A stretch of 64,000 nt of DNA. Source: Mediterranea massiliensis. GTDB lineage: Bacteria > Bacteroidota > Bacteroidia > Bacteroidales > Bacteroidaceae. Positions 52,421 to 61,239 of the stretch are shown here, in pieces. The stretch covers positions 20,840 to 84,839 of the forward strand of contig SUXZ01000011.1 of assembly GCA_015060685.1 (NCBI GenBank). Reading direction: 5' to 3'. Within the stretch, counting starts at the first letter, position 1, and every line of letters begins with the position of its first letter. Made by a program: the position numbers and the translations under genes. Below the pieces are notes generated by a model. That model did no database searches. It saw nothing but the letters and a program-made list of their open reading frames with translations, and was not told where the DNA came from.

Positions 52421-53524
52421 ATGATAAAGATGAAGACAAGAAGTATCTTTTTAACAGCTCTTTGCTCACTTATGTTGGGCAATGCTTTTACTGCCTGTAG
52501 CGACGAAGACGAAGAAATCAGACCGGTTATAGACCCCGTTTTGTGTCCGGCATACATCCTGAACGAGGGTACATGGGGTGGCAACAATGCCAATATATCG
52601 TCGTTTGTTCCTACCGTAAAGGGCCTTGCACAAGCGGATGTCTATCAATCGGTGAATGGAAAGAAACTTGGCGATTTGGCCAACGACATGACTGAGGAAG
52701 ACAATCAGATTTTTGTAGTGGTCAGCGGTTCGAAGTATGTGGTACGCCTCGATGCCCTCTGTAACGAAAAAGCACGCTTTACCATACCTGCCGGCGAGGG
52801 AGAACCTCGTTGCGTCGATGTGGAAGACGGTTATGTTTATGTAACCCAATATGGCGGACAAGTGAGCAAACTGGATGCCGAAACCATGACGCGTGTAGCC
52901 ACTTACAACGGAGGCGACAACTTGGAAGGTATCATCGAAAAGAACGGCAAGTTGTATGTGTCCAATGCCTACAAGGTAGATGGCTCGGGTGGATATGTGT
53001 ATAACAAGGAGGTGATTGTTATCGATGCTGCTTCCATGAAGAAAGATGGTAGTGTAGCTGTAGTAGAGAATCCGGGTAGAATTTACGATATTGACGATGT
53101 TGTCTATGTGCTCTCGGCCGGTAACTATGAGGATGTTGAATCCTCTTTGCAACGCATCGACTTGATGAGCCGAATTGCGGTGCCCATTACGAAAGCAGAC
53201 AAGATTACAGCCGGAAACAACGACTTCATCTTCGGTGTGCGTTCGGAATACGATGCCAATTACCAACTCACCAATAGTTTCTTTGTTTATAACACCAAGA
53301 CCGGTATGGTGAGCAACTCGATGTTTGTGAAGGATGCACCCGCTTCTTTCCAAACGGCTGCTATCTATCTGTTGGAGGTGGACGAAGAGACCGGTTGCAT
53401 CTATGTGGGTACCAGCGACTATATAACCAATGGTACCATCTACCAGTTTGATAGAGGAGGAACATTGTTGCAATCGTTCGATTCGGGTGGCATCAACCCC
53501 TCATCGTTGGTGTTTCTTGACTAA
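52421..53524 (+). CDS. btuG: BtuG-type surface cobalamin-binding lipoprotein
   Basis: A 367-aa protein with lipobox FTAC followed by SDEDEE, an acidic surface-export signal used in Bacteroidetes. The remainder is a DUF5074-type beta-propeller with repeats such as QVSKLDAETMTRVATY and AYILNEGTWGGNNANISSF. BtuG of Bacteroides binds B12 with very high affinity on the cell surface and hands it to BtuB; the position directly behind btuB fits. An ATG three codons later is also possible. Confidence 0.88.
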   Translation: MIKMKTRSIFLTALCSLMLGNAFTACSDEDEEIRPVIDPVLCPAYILNEGTWGGNNANISSFVPTVKGLAQADVYQSVNGKKLGDLANDMTEEDNQIFVVVSGSKYVVRLDALCNEKARFTIPAGEGEPRCVDVEDGYVYVTQYGGQVSKLDAETMTRVATYNGGDNLEGIIEKNGKLYVSNAYKVDGSGGYVYNKEVIVIDAASMKKDGSVAVVENPGRIYDIDDVVYVLSAGNYEDVESSLQRIDLMSRIAVPITKADKITAGNNDFIFGVRSEYDANYQLTNSFFVYNTKTGMVSNSMFVKDAPASFQTAAIYLLEVDEETGCIYVGTSDYITNGTIYQFDRGGTLLQSFDSGGINPSSLVFLD

Positions 53525-53539
53525 TCCTTTCGCTTCTTT

Positions 53540-54673
53540 ATGAAATCTTTTTTACTATCTGCCAATATAGTAATATTTGTCTTGCTTTTGTCGGGTTGCA
53601 CCGGCAAAGGCAAGTCTGCTTCATGGAGGTCGGCTGGCGATACCATCGAGATGAGCCATTCCGATTACCTGACGATGGTGGAGTATGCCGACTATACACT
53701 TGTCGAAATCCGTAATCCGTGGGATACGCTCCGTTTGTTACACACCTATCTGCTGGTTGATGATGCTCGTCCGCTTCCCGAACATTTACCCCATGGAACG
53801 GTGGTGCGCACACCTTTGCAACGCTCACTTATCTACACCTCGGTGCATTGCAGCTTGCTTCAGCAGTTGGATGCCTTGAATCGGGTAGGGGGTGTATGCG
53901 ATTTGAAGTACATGAACCTTGCCGATGTGCAGCAGGCTGTGGCCGATGGTAATATCCTGGATTGTGGCGACTCCATGGCGCCGGATATAGAGCGTATCAT
54001 CGATTTGCATCCCGATGGCATCCTATTATCCCCTTTCGAGAATAACGGTGGGTATGGAGCAGTAGAGAAGCTCGATATCCCGTTAATAGAGTGTGCCGAC
54101 TACATGGAAACATCCCCTTTGGGACGTGCCGAATGGATGCGTTTCTATGGCCGCTTGGTGGATAAGGCAGCCGAAGCCGATAGTTTGTTCGACCATGTGT
54201 GTCATCAATATCAGGCGTTGAAACAGCGTGCCTTGCAAGCCGAAAGCATGCTGACGGTGATTCCCGACTTAAAGACTGGTTCTACCTGGTACATGCCTGG
54301 CGGAAACAGTTACATCGCCAAACTATATAAGGATGCACGTATCGGTTATGCCTTTGCCAACGATACCCATAGCGGTTCGGTGCCTATGTCGTTCGAACAG
54401 GTGTTTGATAAGGTTGGTCAGGCCGATGTGTGGCTCTTCAGATACAACCGCGAGGCCGACTATACCTACGATGACCTTGCCAACGACTTTGTGGGCTACA
54501 CCGGTTTGAAGGCTTTTAAAGAGCAGAACACCTATGCATGCAACACCTCGAAAGTATCATATTACGAAGAGATTCCTTTCCGTCCCGACTACCTGTTGGG
54601 CGATTTGATACAAATATTCCATCCTGAAATAGATAATATGGGTGGATTACGCTATTTTTGCAAACTGAAATGA
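53540..54673 (+). CDS. btuF: ABC transporter substrate-binding lipoprotein, BtuF-like
   Basis: A 377-aa lipoprotein (lipobox LSGC). Class III periplasmic binding-protein fold: VCDLKYMNLADVQQ, HPDGILLSPFENN, DIPLIECADYMETSPLGRAEWMRFYGRLV. This family serves corrinoid, heme or siderophore permeases; here the riboswitch operon supports B12. Its stop overlaps the next start (ATGA). Confidence 0.88.
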   Translation: MKSFLLSANIVIFVLLLSGCTGKGKSASWRSAGDTIEMSHSDYLTMVEYADYTLVEIRNPWDTLRLLHTYLLVDDARPLPEHLPHGTVVRTPLQRSLIYTSVHCSLLQQLDALNRVGGVCDLKYMNLADVQQAVADGNILDCGDSMAPDIERIIDLHPDGILLSPFENNGGYGAVEKLDIPLIECADYMETSPLGRAEWMRFYGRLVDKAAEADSLFDHVCHQYQALKQRALQAESMLTVIPDLKTGSTWYMPGGNSYIAKLYKDARIGYAFANDTHSGSVPMSFEQVFDKVGQADVWLFRYNREADYTYDDLANDFVGYTGLKAFKEQNTYACNTSKVSYYEEIPFRPDYLLGDLIQIFHPEIDNMGGLRYFCKLK

Positions 54674-55701
54674 CGAAAGGCTTTAAATACTCGCTTCTCC
54701 TGGCATTGCTTGTTGTAGCATTGTTTGTGGTCAACTTGTTGGTCGGCTCCGTTCGGATTCCTGCCGACGAGGTGATGCGCATCTTGTTGCTGGGCGAAGA
54801 GGGTAGCAAGGCCAGTTGGAGTTTCATCCTGTGGGAATCGCGTTTGCCGCAAGCCATCACTGCATTGCTATGTGGTAGCGGTTTGGCTGTGTGCGGCTTG
54901 ATGTTGCAGACCACTTTCCGTAACCCGTTGGCCGATCCTTCTATCCTGGGCATCAATTCCGGTGCAAGCCTGGGTGTGGCACTTGTTATGTTGGGATGGG
55001 GTGGCAGTATCTCTACTGCCGGCTTTACCCTTTCGGGATTTATCTTGGTGTTGCTCAGTGCTTTTGCCGGAGCCATGATTGTGATGGGAATCATCCTTCT
55101 CTTCTCTACATGGGTGCGTAGCAACCTTATTCTGCTCATCGTGGGCATCATGATTGGCTACATCATCTCTTCGGTCATCTCATTGCTCAACTTCTTCTCT
55201 ACGGCCGAAGGTGTTCAGTCTTATCTGGTTTGGGGATTGGGTAATTTTAGTGGCGTGTCGTTGCAACAGTTGCCCTTGTTTGCCTCGTTTACGTTGTTGG
55301 GACTGGCGGGAGCCTTGTTGCTTGTCAAACCGCTCAATGCATTGCTTCTTGGCGATCGCTATGCCGAGAACTTAGGCATCAATACCCGCCGTGTGCGCAA
55401 CTGGTTGCTGGTTGTCACCGGTTTGCTGACAGCCGTCAGCACCGCTTTTTGTGGTCCTATCTCCTTCATCGGTCTGGCTGTTCCCCACATGGCACGCATG
55501 CTGTTGGGTATGTCCAACCATCGTTCTTTACTTCCCTTCACTATTTTGATGGGTGGTTTTGTTGCCTTGTTCTGCAACCTTGTTTGTGTGCTTCCGGGCG
55601 AGTCGGGCATTATTCCGCTTAATGCCGTTACTCCAATCATTGGCGCACCGGTCATCATCTATGTTTTGCTGGCCGGACGCAATTCTCACCGTTTGAACTA
55701 A
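54670..55701 (+). CDS. btuC: FecCD-family permease, BtuC-like
   Basis: A 343-aa protein with nine to ten membrane helices. RNPLADPSILGINSGASLGVAL and GPISFIGLAVPHMARMLLGMSNHRSLLPFTILMGG are FecCD/BtuC signatures. ATG at 54670 overlaps the btuF stop codon; the in-frame start four codons earlier is less likely. It forms the inner-membrane channel for B12. No ATPase gene (btuD) follows. Confidence 0.92.
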   Translation: MTKGFKYSLLLALLVVALFVVNLLVGSVRIPADEVMRILLLGEEGSKASWSFILWESRLPQAITALLCGSGLAVCGLMLQTTFRNPLADPSILGINSGASLGVALVMLGWGGSISTAGFTLSGFILVLLSAFAGAMIVMGIILLFSTWVRSNLILLIVGIMIGYIISSVISLLNFFSTAEGVQSYLVWGLGNFSGVSLQQLPLFASFTLLGLAGALLLVKPLNALLLGDRYAENLGINTRRVRNWLLVVTGLLTAVSTAFCGPISFIGLAVPHMARMLLGMSNHRSLLPFTILMGGFVALFCNLVCVLPGESGIIPLNAVTPIIGAPVIIYVLLAGRNSHRLN

Positions 55702-55726
55702 TCCTATATATATAATAAGTATAGCA

Positions 55727-55903
55727 ATGAATATTCCACAAGACCCTATGATGTTGTATAGCTTCTTGAACATGAAGCTGCGCGACGAGTATGCTTCACT
55801 CGATGAGTTGTGCGACTCCCTCGACTTGTCGAAAGAGGAGGTATTGGATAAAATGAAACTGGTGGGCTTTGAATACAATGCCCACCAGAATAGGTTTTGG
55901 TAA
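55727..55903 (+). CDS. DUF4250 small protein
   Basis: A 58-aa protein: MNIPQDPMMLYSFLNMKLRD..., then LDELCDSLDLSKEEVLDKMKLVGFEYN and HQNRFW. This matches DUF4250, a short family of unknown role with a helix-turn-helix-like core. It lies 25 bp after btuC in the same direction and may be the last gene of the B12 operon. Followed by convergent trpB2. Confidence 0.85.
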   Translation: MNIPQDPMMLYSFLNMKLRDEYASLDELCDSLDLSKEEVLDKMKLVGFEYNAHQNRFW

Positions 55904-55932
55904 AAAGAGGTATTAAACCAATCAAAGTGTAA

Positions 55933-57279
55933 CTATAAGTTCTTTTCTATCTCCTCGTCGGTAAGGTGGTAGTTCACCAGGTCACCGGCAAGATACTTGT
56001 CGTACGATGCCATGTCAATCAATCCGTGTCCCGACAAGCAGAACAAGATAACCTTCTCTTCGCCGGTTTCCTTGCACTTCAATGCTTCGCGGATAGTGGC
56101 TGCAATGGCATGACACGATTCGGGAGCAGGGATAATGCCTTCGGCTTGTGCAAACAGCACGCCGGCATCGAACGATTCCAATTGGTTGATGTCAACAGCT
56201 TCCATCAATCCATCCTTCAGTAATTGAGATACGATTACGCCGGCACCATGGTAGCGCAAACCGCCGGCATGGATGTTGGCCGGTGCAAACTTATGTCCCA
56301 AGGTGTACATGGGCAGCAACGGAGTGTATCCGGCTTCATCGGCATAGTCGTATTGGAACTTACCGCGTGTCAGTTTGGGGCACGATGCAGGTTCGGCAGC
56401 AATGAAACGTGTATTCTTTCCTTCAAGGATGTTGTGACGCATGAATGGGAAGGCTATACCTCCAAAGTTACTACCGCCACCAAAGCAGGCAATCACCATG
56501 TCGGGATATTCGCCGGCCATCTCCATCTGTTTCTCGGCTTCCTGTCCGATGATGGTTTGGTGTAGGGTAACGTGGCTCAATACCGAGCCAAGGGTATATT
56601 TACAATTTGGAGTGGTGCGGGCCAGTTCGACAGCTTCCGAGATGGCTGTACCCAACGAGCCTTGGTGGTTAGGGTGAGCGGTAAGCACATCCTTTCCGGC
56701 ACGTGTCGACATCGATGGCGAAGGAGTTACCTGTGCACCATATGTCTGCATAATGCTTCGGCGATAGGGCTTTTGTTCGTAGCTTACCTTTACTTGATAA
56801 ACGGCAGCTTCCAACCCGAACAAACGTGCAGCATAGGATAGGGAAGCGCCCCATTGTCCGGCACCGGTTTCGGTTGTAACATTGGTTACGCCTTCTTGTT
56901 TGCAATAGTAGGCTTGTGGAATGGCCGAGTTCAGTTTATGGCTACCCATAGGACTCACACTCTCGTTCTTGAAGTAGATGTGTGCCGGTGTGCCCAATGC
57001 CTTTTCCAATCCGTAAGCACGAACCAACGGTGTGCTACGATAGTACTTATACATTTCGCGCACCTCTTCGGGTATCTCAATCCAGGCATTCTCCATGTCC
57101 AGCTCTTGATGCGATACCGCTTTCGACAAGATAGGATAGAGATCCTCAGGTTTCAAGGGCTCCTTTGTTTCCGGATTCAGCGGTTGCATGGGTTTGTTCA
57201 CCATGTCGGCTTGGATGTTATACCAATAACGAGGAATTTCGTCCTCGGGTAATATGTATCTTTTTTGTTTGTTACTCAT
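55933..57279 (-). CDS. trpB2: TrpB2-type tryptophan synthase beta-like enzyme
   Basis: A 448-aa PLP enzyme, longer than TrpB1 (about 400 aa). NESVSPMGSHKLNSAIPQAYY carries the PLP lysine, TETGAGQWGASLSYAARLFGL follows, and GGGSNFGGIAFPF is the phosphate-binding loop. The N-terminal extension (LPEDEIPRYWYNIQADMVNKPMQPLNP) is typical of TrpB2. It makes tryptophan from indole and serine and does not need TrpA. No other trp gene is nearby. A -7 element is at 57311-57318 (TACTTTTG on the minus strand). Confidence 0.94.
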   Translation of the reverse strand: MSNKQKRYILPEDEIPRYWYNIQADMVNKPMQPLNPETKEPLKPEDLYPILSKAVSHQELDMENAWIEIPEEVREMYKYYRSTPLVRAYGLEKALGTPAHIYFKNESVSPMGSHKLNSAIPQAYYCKQEGVTNVTTETGAGQWGASLSYAARLFGLEAAVYQVKVSYEQKPYRRSIMQTYGAQVTPSPSMSTRAGKDVLTAHPNHQGSLGTAISEAVELARTTPNCKYTLGSVLSHVTLHQTIIGQEAEKQMEMAGEYPDMVIACFGGGSNFGGIAFPFMRHNILEGKNTRFIAAEPASCPKLTRGKFQYDYADEAGYTPLLPMYTLGHKFAPANIHAGGLRYHGAGVIVSQLLKDGLMEAVDINQLESFDAGVLFAQAEGIIPAPESCHAIAATIREALKCKETGEEKVILFCLSGHGLIDMASYDKYLAGDLVNYHLTDEEIEKNL

Positions 57280-57443
57280 ATTATATTTCGTTAGTTGTTT
57301 TAATGAGCGACAAAAGTAATAATATATTTTCGATTAAGTGAATAAAATGTTATTTATTTTTAGTTTTTTCTTTCTCATTGATAGTTTTTCGTTGGTTATT
57401 TGCTGTTTTTTGTAGCTAAAATGGGGTAATATGGGTGCGTAAT

Positions 57444-57484
57444 ATTTAAAAATGTTAAAAATGCAATGTCGGAATAAACCATTT
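57444..57484 (+). promoter_or_regulatory. Two-block element shared by both Spy-like genes (copy 1)
   Basis: ATTTAAAAATGTTAAA (57444-57459), 13 bp, AATAAACCATTT (57473-57484). The identical pair with identical spacing is at 60481-60521. No usual TTTG/TAnnTTTG promoter lies between it and the gene, so it may be the site of an alternative sigma factor or activator. Otherwise the 288-bp gap 57280-57568 is AT-rich and without genes. Confidence 0.55.
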
Positions 57485-57568
57485 TATTATTCGTTAGTCA
57501 AAAAAGTGTTTCAATAAAGAAACTATTTTTAATTAACAGATGTATAACTCTAAAAAAACTTTAAAGAA

Positions 57569-57940
57569 ATGAAGAAATTATTACTCTTATTGGTTGCTGC
57601 ATTTACACTTTCAGGTGTAACAATGGCTCAAGGCCCAATGCAAATGGATCCTAAGGAAATGGCTAAGTTCATGACTGAACACATGGTAGGTCAATACGAC
57701 TTGAACAAAGACCAGGAAGCTAAGGTTTTGGCTGTAAACGAAGAATTCTCTAAGGAAATGTTTTCAAACCCAATGAACTTTATGGAAATGGGCGACGAAG
57801 AACGTCAAGCTTTCATGCAAAAGATGCAAAAGTTGTCTGAAACTCGCGACAAAAAGTTCAAGGAAATTTTGACTCCTGAGCAATACGAAAAGTATGTAAA
57901 AGATCAAGAAGAGATGCGTAGCCGCGGTTTCGGTGGATAA
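57569..57940 (+). CDS. Small Spy/CpxP-like exported protein (copy 1)
   Basis: A 123-aa protein with signal peptide MKKLLLLLVAAFTLSGVTMAQ. The mature part is helical, Met- and Gln-rich, with YDLNKDQEAKVLAVNEEF and RDKKFKEILTPEQYEKYVKDQEEMR, the pattern of LTxxQ-type periplasmic proteins (Spy/CpxP, DUF4890). Such proteins act as chaperones or stress sensors. A relative with the same upstream element lies at 60615. Confidence 0.7.
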   Translation: MKKLLLLLVAAFTLSGVTMAQGPMQMDPKEMAKFMTEHMVGQYDLNKDQEAKVLAVNEEFSKEMFSNPMNFMEMGDEERQAFMQKMQKLSETRDKKFKEILTPEQYEKYVKDQEEMRSRGFGG

Positions 57941-57968
57941 TCTCAAATTAAATGATTGAATGATATGT

Positions 57969-58004
57969 TTAGGCACAGGACTTTGGTCTTGTGCCTAATT
58001 TTTT
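57969..58004 (+). terminator. Terminator of the first Spy-like gene
   Basis: TTAGGCACAGGAC / GTCTTGTGCCTAA stem (13 bp, one G-U) with loop TTTG and then a T run. Confidence 0.9.
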
Positions 58005-58075
58005 ACCCCAAGGTGATGGCTATATCAGGTTTTATCCTTACTTTTGCTTTTGGAAAACAGAAATAACCGTTTGTT

Positions 58076-58630
58076 ATGAAGAATTTTTTATCTGTAATTG
58101 TTGTCTCAACTTTCCTGTTTGCGGCTTGTAGCAGCTCTACAGGCAAGCAATCGGCAGAAACACGGATGGCGCAGAATAGCGTGGAAACCGTCAGCAAAGG
58201 TCCTATTAGCATGCAACCCTCTGAAGTGAAAGAGACATTCCAGTATAAAGGCAAGAACTACCAGTCGCATGTTGTCAGAAGACCGGACAATACTTTGCCC
58301 TTGGTAACAAACAATGAGCAACAGCAGTTTGTGGATAATGTTATTTCTGTGAAATTGACGTGCGACGGTAAGCAGATTCTCTCTCGCACCTTCACCAAAA
58401 AAGACTTCCTCTACTTAGTAGATGCGGCATTCGCCCAACAAGCCATTCTGGAAGGCATTGTCTTCAACGAAACAAGCGATGCCGGCATTTGCTATGCAGC
58501 CAGTTTGGGACACCCCGAATCCGATTTGTATCAACCCATCCGCATGGTGGTTTCTCCATCAGGCGCTCTCTCCATAGCTTTGGAAGAGGAACTGGTAGAG
58601 TTGGTAGAAGAGCAAACTCAAGCCGAATAA
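58076..58630 (+). CDS. DUF4738-like lipoprotein
   Basis: A 184-aa protein with lipobox FAAC (Cys18). The mature domain reads VKETFQYKGKNYQSHVVRRPDNTLPLVTNNEQQQFVDNVISVKLTCDGKQILSRTFTKKDFLYLV, consistent with the DUF4738 family of Bacteroidetes lipoproteins. The C-terminus is acidic (EEELVELVEEQTQAE). Function unknown. Single gene. Confidence 0.7.
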   Translation: MKNFLSVIVVSTFLFAACSSSTGKQSAETRMAQNSVETVSKGPISMQPSEVKETFQYKGKNYQSHVVRRPDNTLPLVTNNEQQQFVDNVISVKLTCDGKQILSRTFTKKDFLYLVDAAFAQQAILEGIVFNETSDAGICYAASLGHPESDLYQPIRMVVSPSGALSIALEEELVELVEEQTQAE

Positions 58631-58705
58631 TTCTGCAAATAGCGTTAAACCTTTCTTTCTTGGCATTGTTTTATCTGTCGTTAAGTACACATAAAAACAA
58701 ATGTT

Positions 58706-59143
58706 ATGAAGAAAGTATTATCAATGTTAATGATGGCCTTTGCAGCCATTCAAATGTCCCTTGCGGGCAATGTGGTAACGATGGATGTCAAGTTGTTGCC
58801 ACAAGAGTCACAACAGTTTATCAAGAACTATTTCCCTAATGCCAAGGTCAACCTCATCACCATCGACAAGGGTATCTTCTCTACCGAGTACGAAGTGAAA
58901 CTGACTCGGAATGTTGAACTGAAGTTCGATTCACAAGGCAATTGGAAGAAGGTGGATTGTGGGCACAGTGCCGTGCCCGAAGGACTTGTGCCGGCATTTG
59001 CCAAACAGTATGTCAAAGCAAATTTTCCTAACGAACGGATTACGGAAGTGAAACGAGAAGGTACGCGCGTAAAGGTAGAGCTAAGCAACGATGTTTCGAT
59101 AAAGTTCAATAAAAGCGGTAGGGTAATTGCGATGGATGATTAA
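58706..59143 (+). CDS. PepSY-like periplasmic protein (second copy)
   Basis: A 145-aa protein with signal peptide MKKVLSMLMMAFAAIQMSLAG. Two repeats match those of the 49577 protein: EYEVKLTRNVELKFDSQGNWKKVDCGHSAVP and RVKVELSNDVSIKFNKSGRVIAMDD, after QQFIKNYFP and KQYVKANFP helices. PepSY-like/DUF2874 fold. It does not have the TTCAG direct repeat of its paralogue, so its control probably differs. Confidence 0.8.
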   Translation: MKKVLSMLMMAFAAIQMSLAGNVVTMDVKLLPQESQQFIKNYFPNAKVNLITIDKGIFSTEYEVKLTRNVELKFDSQGNWKKVDCGHSAVPEGLVPAFAKQYVKANFPNERITEVKREGTRVKVELSNDVSIKFNKSGRVIAMDD

Positions 59144-59150
59144 AGTGAAT

Positions 59151-59190
59151 AGGGTGCGCCAAATATCATATTGACGCACCCTTATTTTTT
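59151..59190. terminator. Bidirectional terminator between PepSY-like gene and sdaA
   Basis: AGGGTGCG / CGCACCCT stem (59151-59158 and 59175-59182), extended inward by CAA/TTG, with T-rich sequence after it on the plus strand. Lies between convergent genes. Confidence 0.8.
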
Positions 59191-60400
59191 ACATCTGTTT
59201 ATAATCTTTCGCCAATCCGCCTTCGCTGGTCTCTTTGTATAGCGATGGCAGGTCGTTTCCGGTCTCCTTCATCACCTCTACAACACGGTCGAACGAAACG
59301 CGGTGAATACCGTCGGTAAACGATGAATAGAGGTTGGCATCCAATGCGCGGGCGGCTGCATAAGCGTTTCGCTCAATGCAGGGTATCTGTACCAAGCCGC
59401 ATACCGGGTCGCAGGTCATGCCCAGGTGGTGTTCCAATCCCATCTCGGCAGCATATTCAATCTGCGCAGGGCTACCTCCAAAGAGTTGGTTGGCCGCTGC
59501 TGAAGCCATCGAGCAAGCTACACCCACCTCGGCCTGGCAACCGGCTTCTGCACCCGAAATGGATGCGTTTTGCTTCACCACGTTGCCGATAAGTCCGGCA
59601 GTGGCCAATGCCCGCAAGATGCGTATGTCACTAAAGTCGCGTGTCTTTGCCAAGTGATAGAGCACGGCAGGTACCACACCGCACGAACCACAGGTTGGTG
59701 CAGTCACAATCACACCACCCGAAGCATTCTCTTCGCTCACGGCCAGTGCGTACGAAAACACCAGTCCGCGGCTTTGCAGCGATGCCTTGTATCCGCTTGC
59801 CTTGATGTAGTAGCCCGAAGCCTTTCTTCGCAAGTTCAGCGGACCGGGCAACACACCTTCGGCATCGATACCTCGTTCCACGGCGGCCTTCATTGTCTTC
59901 CACACCTCGTTCAGGTAGTCCAAAATGTCGCTCTCTTCACACTCCAGCACATACTCCCAATAATTCTTTCCAGTCTGTTCACACCAGTTCAGTATGTCGG
60001 TCAGGTGATTCATCTCATACACATCGGGCGTAGTGATTGTATCCTGTTCGTCGTTCTCTTCGGCCAGCGCACCGCCACCCACACTAAACACTGTCCAGCT
60101 ATCAGTAATCTTTCCACTTATGTCGAGCGATTGAAACATCATTCCGTTGGGGTGGAAAGGCAAGAAAACCTTTGGTTCCCAAACAATACTCACGGGTGCA
60201 TGGGGTTGCAGCGTTTCCAGAATGGCTACATCCGTCATGTGTCCTTTGCCGGTTGCGGCCAGACTTCCGTAGAGGGTTACCTTGAATGCGGCAGCCTCCT
60301 GATGGCGGCTTAAAAAGAGTTCGGCAGCATTGCGTGGCCCCATTGTGTGGCTGCTGGAAGGACCGGTGCCGATACGATATAATTCTTTAATCGATTTCAT
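59189..60400 (-). CDS. sdaA: L-serine ammonia-lyase (single chain)
   Basis: A 403-aa protein. The N-terminal domain has GPSSSHTMGPRNAAELF. The catalytic domain carries the 4Fe-4S cysteines in APTCGSCGVVPAVL and MTCDPVCGLVQIPCIERNAYAAARA. It deaminates serine to pyruvate in the cytoplasm; oxygen-sensitive, fitting an anaerobe. Alpha and beta domains are fused as in Gram-negatives. A -7 element on the minus strand (TATCTTTG, 60422-60429) lies 22 bp upstream. Confidence 0.96.
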   Translation of the reverse strand: MKSIKELYRIGTGPSSSHTMGPRNAAELFLSRHQEAAAFKVTLYGSLAATGKGHMTDVAILETLQPHAPVSIVWEPKVFLPFHPNGMMFQSLDISGKITDSWTVFSVGGGALAEENDEQDTITTPDVYEMNHLTDILNWCEQTGKNYWEYVLECEESDILDYLNEVWKTMKAAVERGIDAEGVLPGPLNLRRKASGYYIKASGYKASLQSRGLVFSYALAVSEENASGGVIVTAPTCGSCGVVPAVLYHLAKTRDFSDIRILRALATAGLIGNVVKQNASISGAEAGCQAEVGVACSMASAAANQLFGGSPAQIEYAAEMGLEHHLGMTCDPVCGLVQIPCIERNAYAAARALDANLYSSFTDGIHRVSFDRVVEVMKETGNDLPSLYKETSEGGLAKDYKQM

Positions 60401-60480
60401 ACGCTTAGGTTATTTATGGGGCAAAGATATATATTTAATAACGAATAACCTCAATAAATGTTTAAAACCTTATTTCGTAA

Positions 60481-60521
60481 ATTTAAAAATGTTAAATTCT
60501 AATTTAACAAATAAACCATTT
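60481..60521 (+). promoter_or_regulatory. Two-block element shared by both Spy-like genes (copy 2)
   Basis: ATTTAAAAATGTTAAA (60481-60496), 13 bp, AATAAACCATTT (60510-60521), identical in sequence and spacing to the copy at 57444-57484, and 134 bp before the gene (125 bp for copy 1). The sequence around it is otherwise not conserved between the two sites. Confidence 0.55.
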
Positions 60522-60614
60522 CCTATGAAGCAAGTCATAGAGGTGTAAGGCCAATGAACAATAGGTATTTACAGATAATAATTTATTCGTATAACAATTT
60601 AAATTTTTAAAGCA

Positions 60615-61172
60615 ATGAAAAAACTTACACTTACACTGATTGCTGCAATCGCATTTTGCGGAGTTACAATGGCACAAACAAACAGAGAGAGAGGACCTCG
60701 TCAGCAACGTCAATTCAATCCTGAAATGCAGGCTCAACGAATGACCGATCAGATGGCACAAACGTACCAACTGACCGATGAACAAAAGGCCGAACTGTTG
60801 GAACTGAACAAAGAGTATGCCGGCAAAATCAACATGCCAGCCAAGCAGGGTAATCGTCATCGCCCCATGGCACAAAGAGGTATGCGTCGCGGTGGAGGAC
60901 CGCAAGGACGACCGGCATTCAATCCCAACGCCCAACCTCCAATGGGTCCATCGGTTCAGCTGACAGACGAACAGAAAGAAGAGTTCAAGGCCAATGCCGA
61001 AAAAAGAATGAAGGAACGCGAAGAGGCCACAAAGGCATATAACAAAAAGGTAAAAAAGATTTTCACGGATAAACAATATAAGGAGTACGAAAAGAACCAG
61101 GAAAAGATTAAAGAAGGATTCAAACGTCAACCAGGTGAAAAAGGTAAAAAGAGAGTAGAAAAGAAAGATTGA
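60615..61172 (+). CDS. Spy/CpxP-like exported protein, DUF4890 type (copy 2)
   Basis: A 185-aa protein with signal peptide ending VTMAQ. Two helical LTDEQK motifs (YQLTDEQKAELLELNKEY and VQLTDEQKEEFKANAEKRM) surround a Gly/Arg/Pro-rich, likely disordered insert (about 75-115). The C-terminus is strongly basic. Related to the 57569 protein in signal peptide and overall pattern. Likely a periplasmic chaperone or stress protein. Confidence 0.7.
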   Translation: MKKLTLTLIAAIAFCGVTMAQTNRERGPRQQRQFNPEMQAQRMTDQMAQTYQLTDEQKAELLELNKEYAGKINMPAKQGNRHRPMAQRGMRRGGGPQGRPAFNPNAQPPMGPSVQLTDEQKEEFKANAEKRMKEREEATKAYNKKVKKIFTDKQYKEYEKNQEKIKEGFKRQPGEKGKKRVEKKD

Positions 61173-61203
61173 AAAGGGTAATTGAATAAGAGAGAGTAGA
61201 GCA

Positions 61204-61234
61204 GGGGGATGCACCGCGAGGTACATCCCCCTTT
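61204..61234. terminator. Terminator between the second Spy-like gene and mutS2
   Basis: GGGGGATG-C-ACC / GGT-A-CATCCCCC stem (one mismatch) with loop GCGA, followed by TTTA. Lies between convergent genes and may serve both. Confidence 0.8.
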
Positions 61235-61239
61235 ATCTA

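Noticed and set aside
59570..60313. 247-aa plus-strand ORF opposite sdaA
   Set aside because: Antisense shadow of a complete serine dehydratase; its composition is that of a reversed coding strand.
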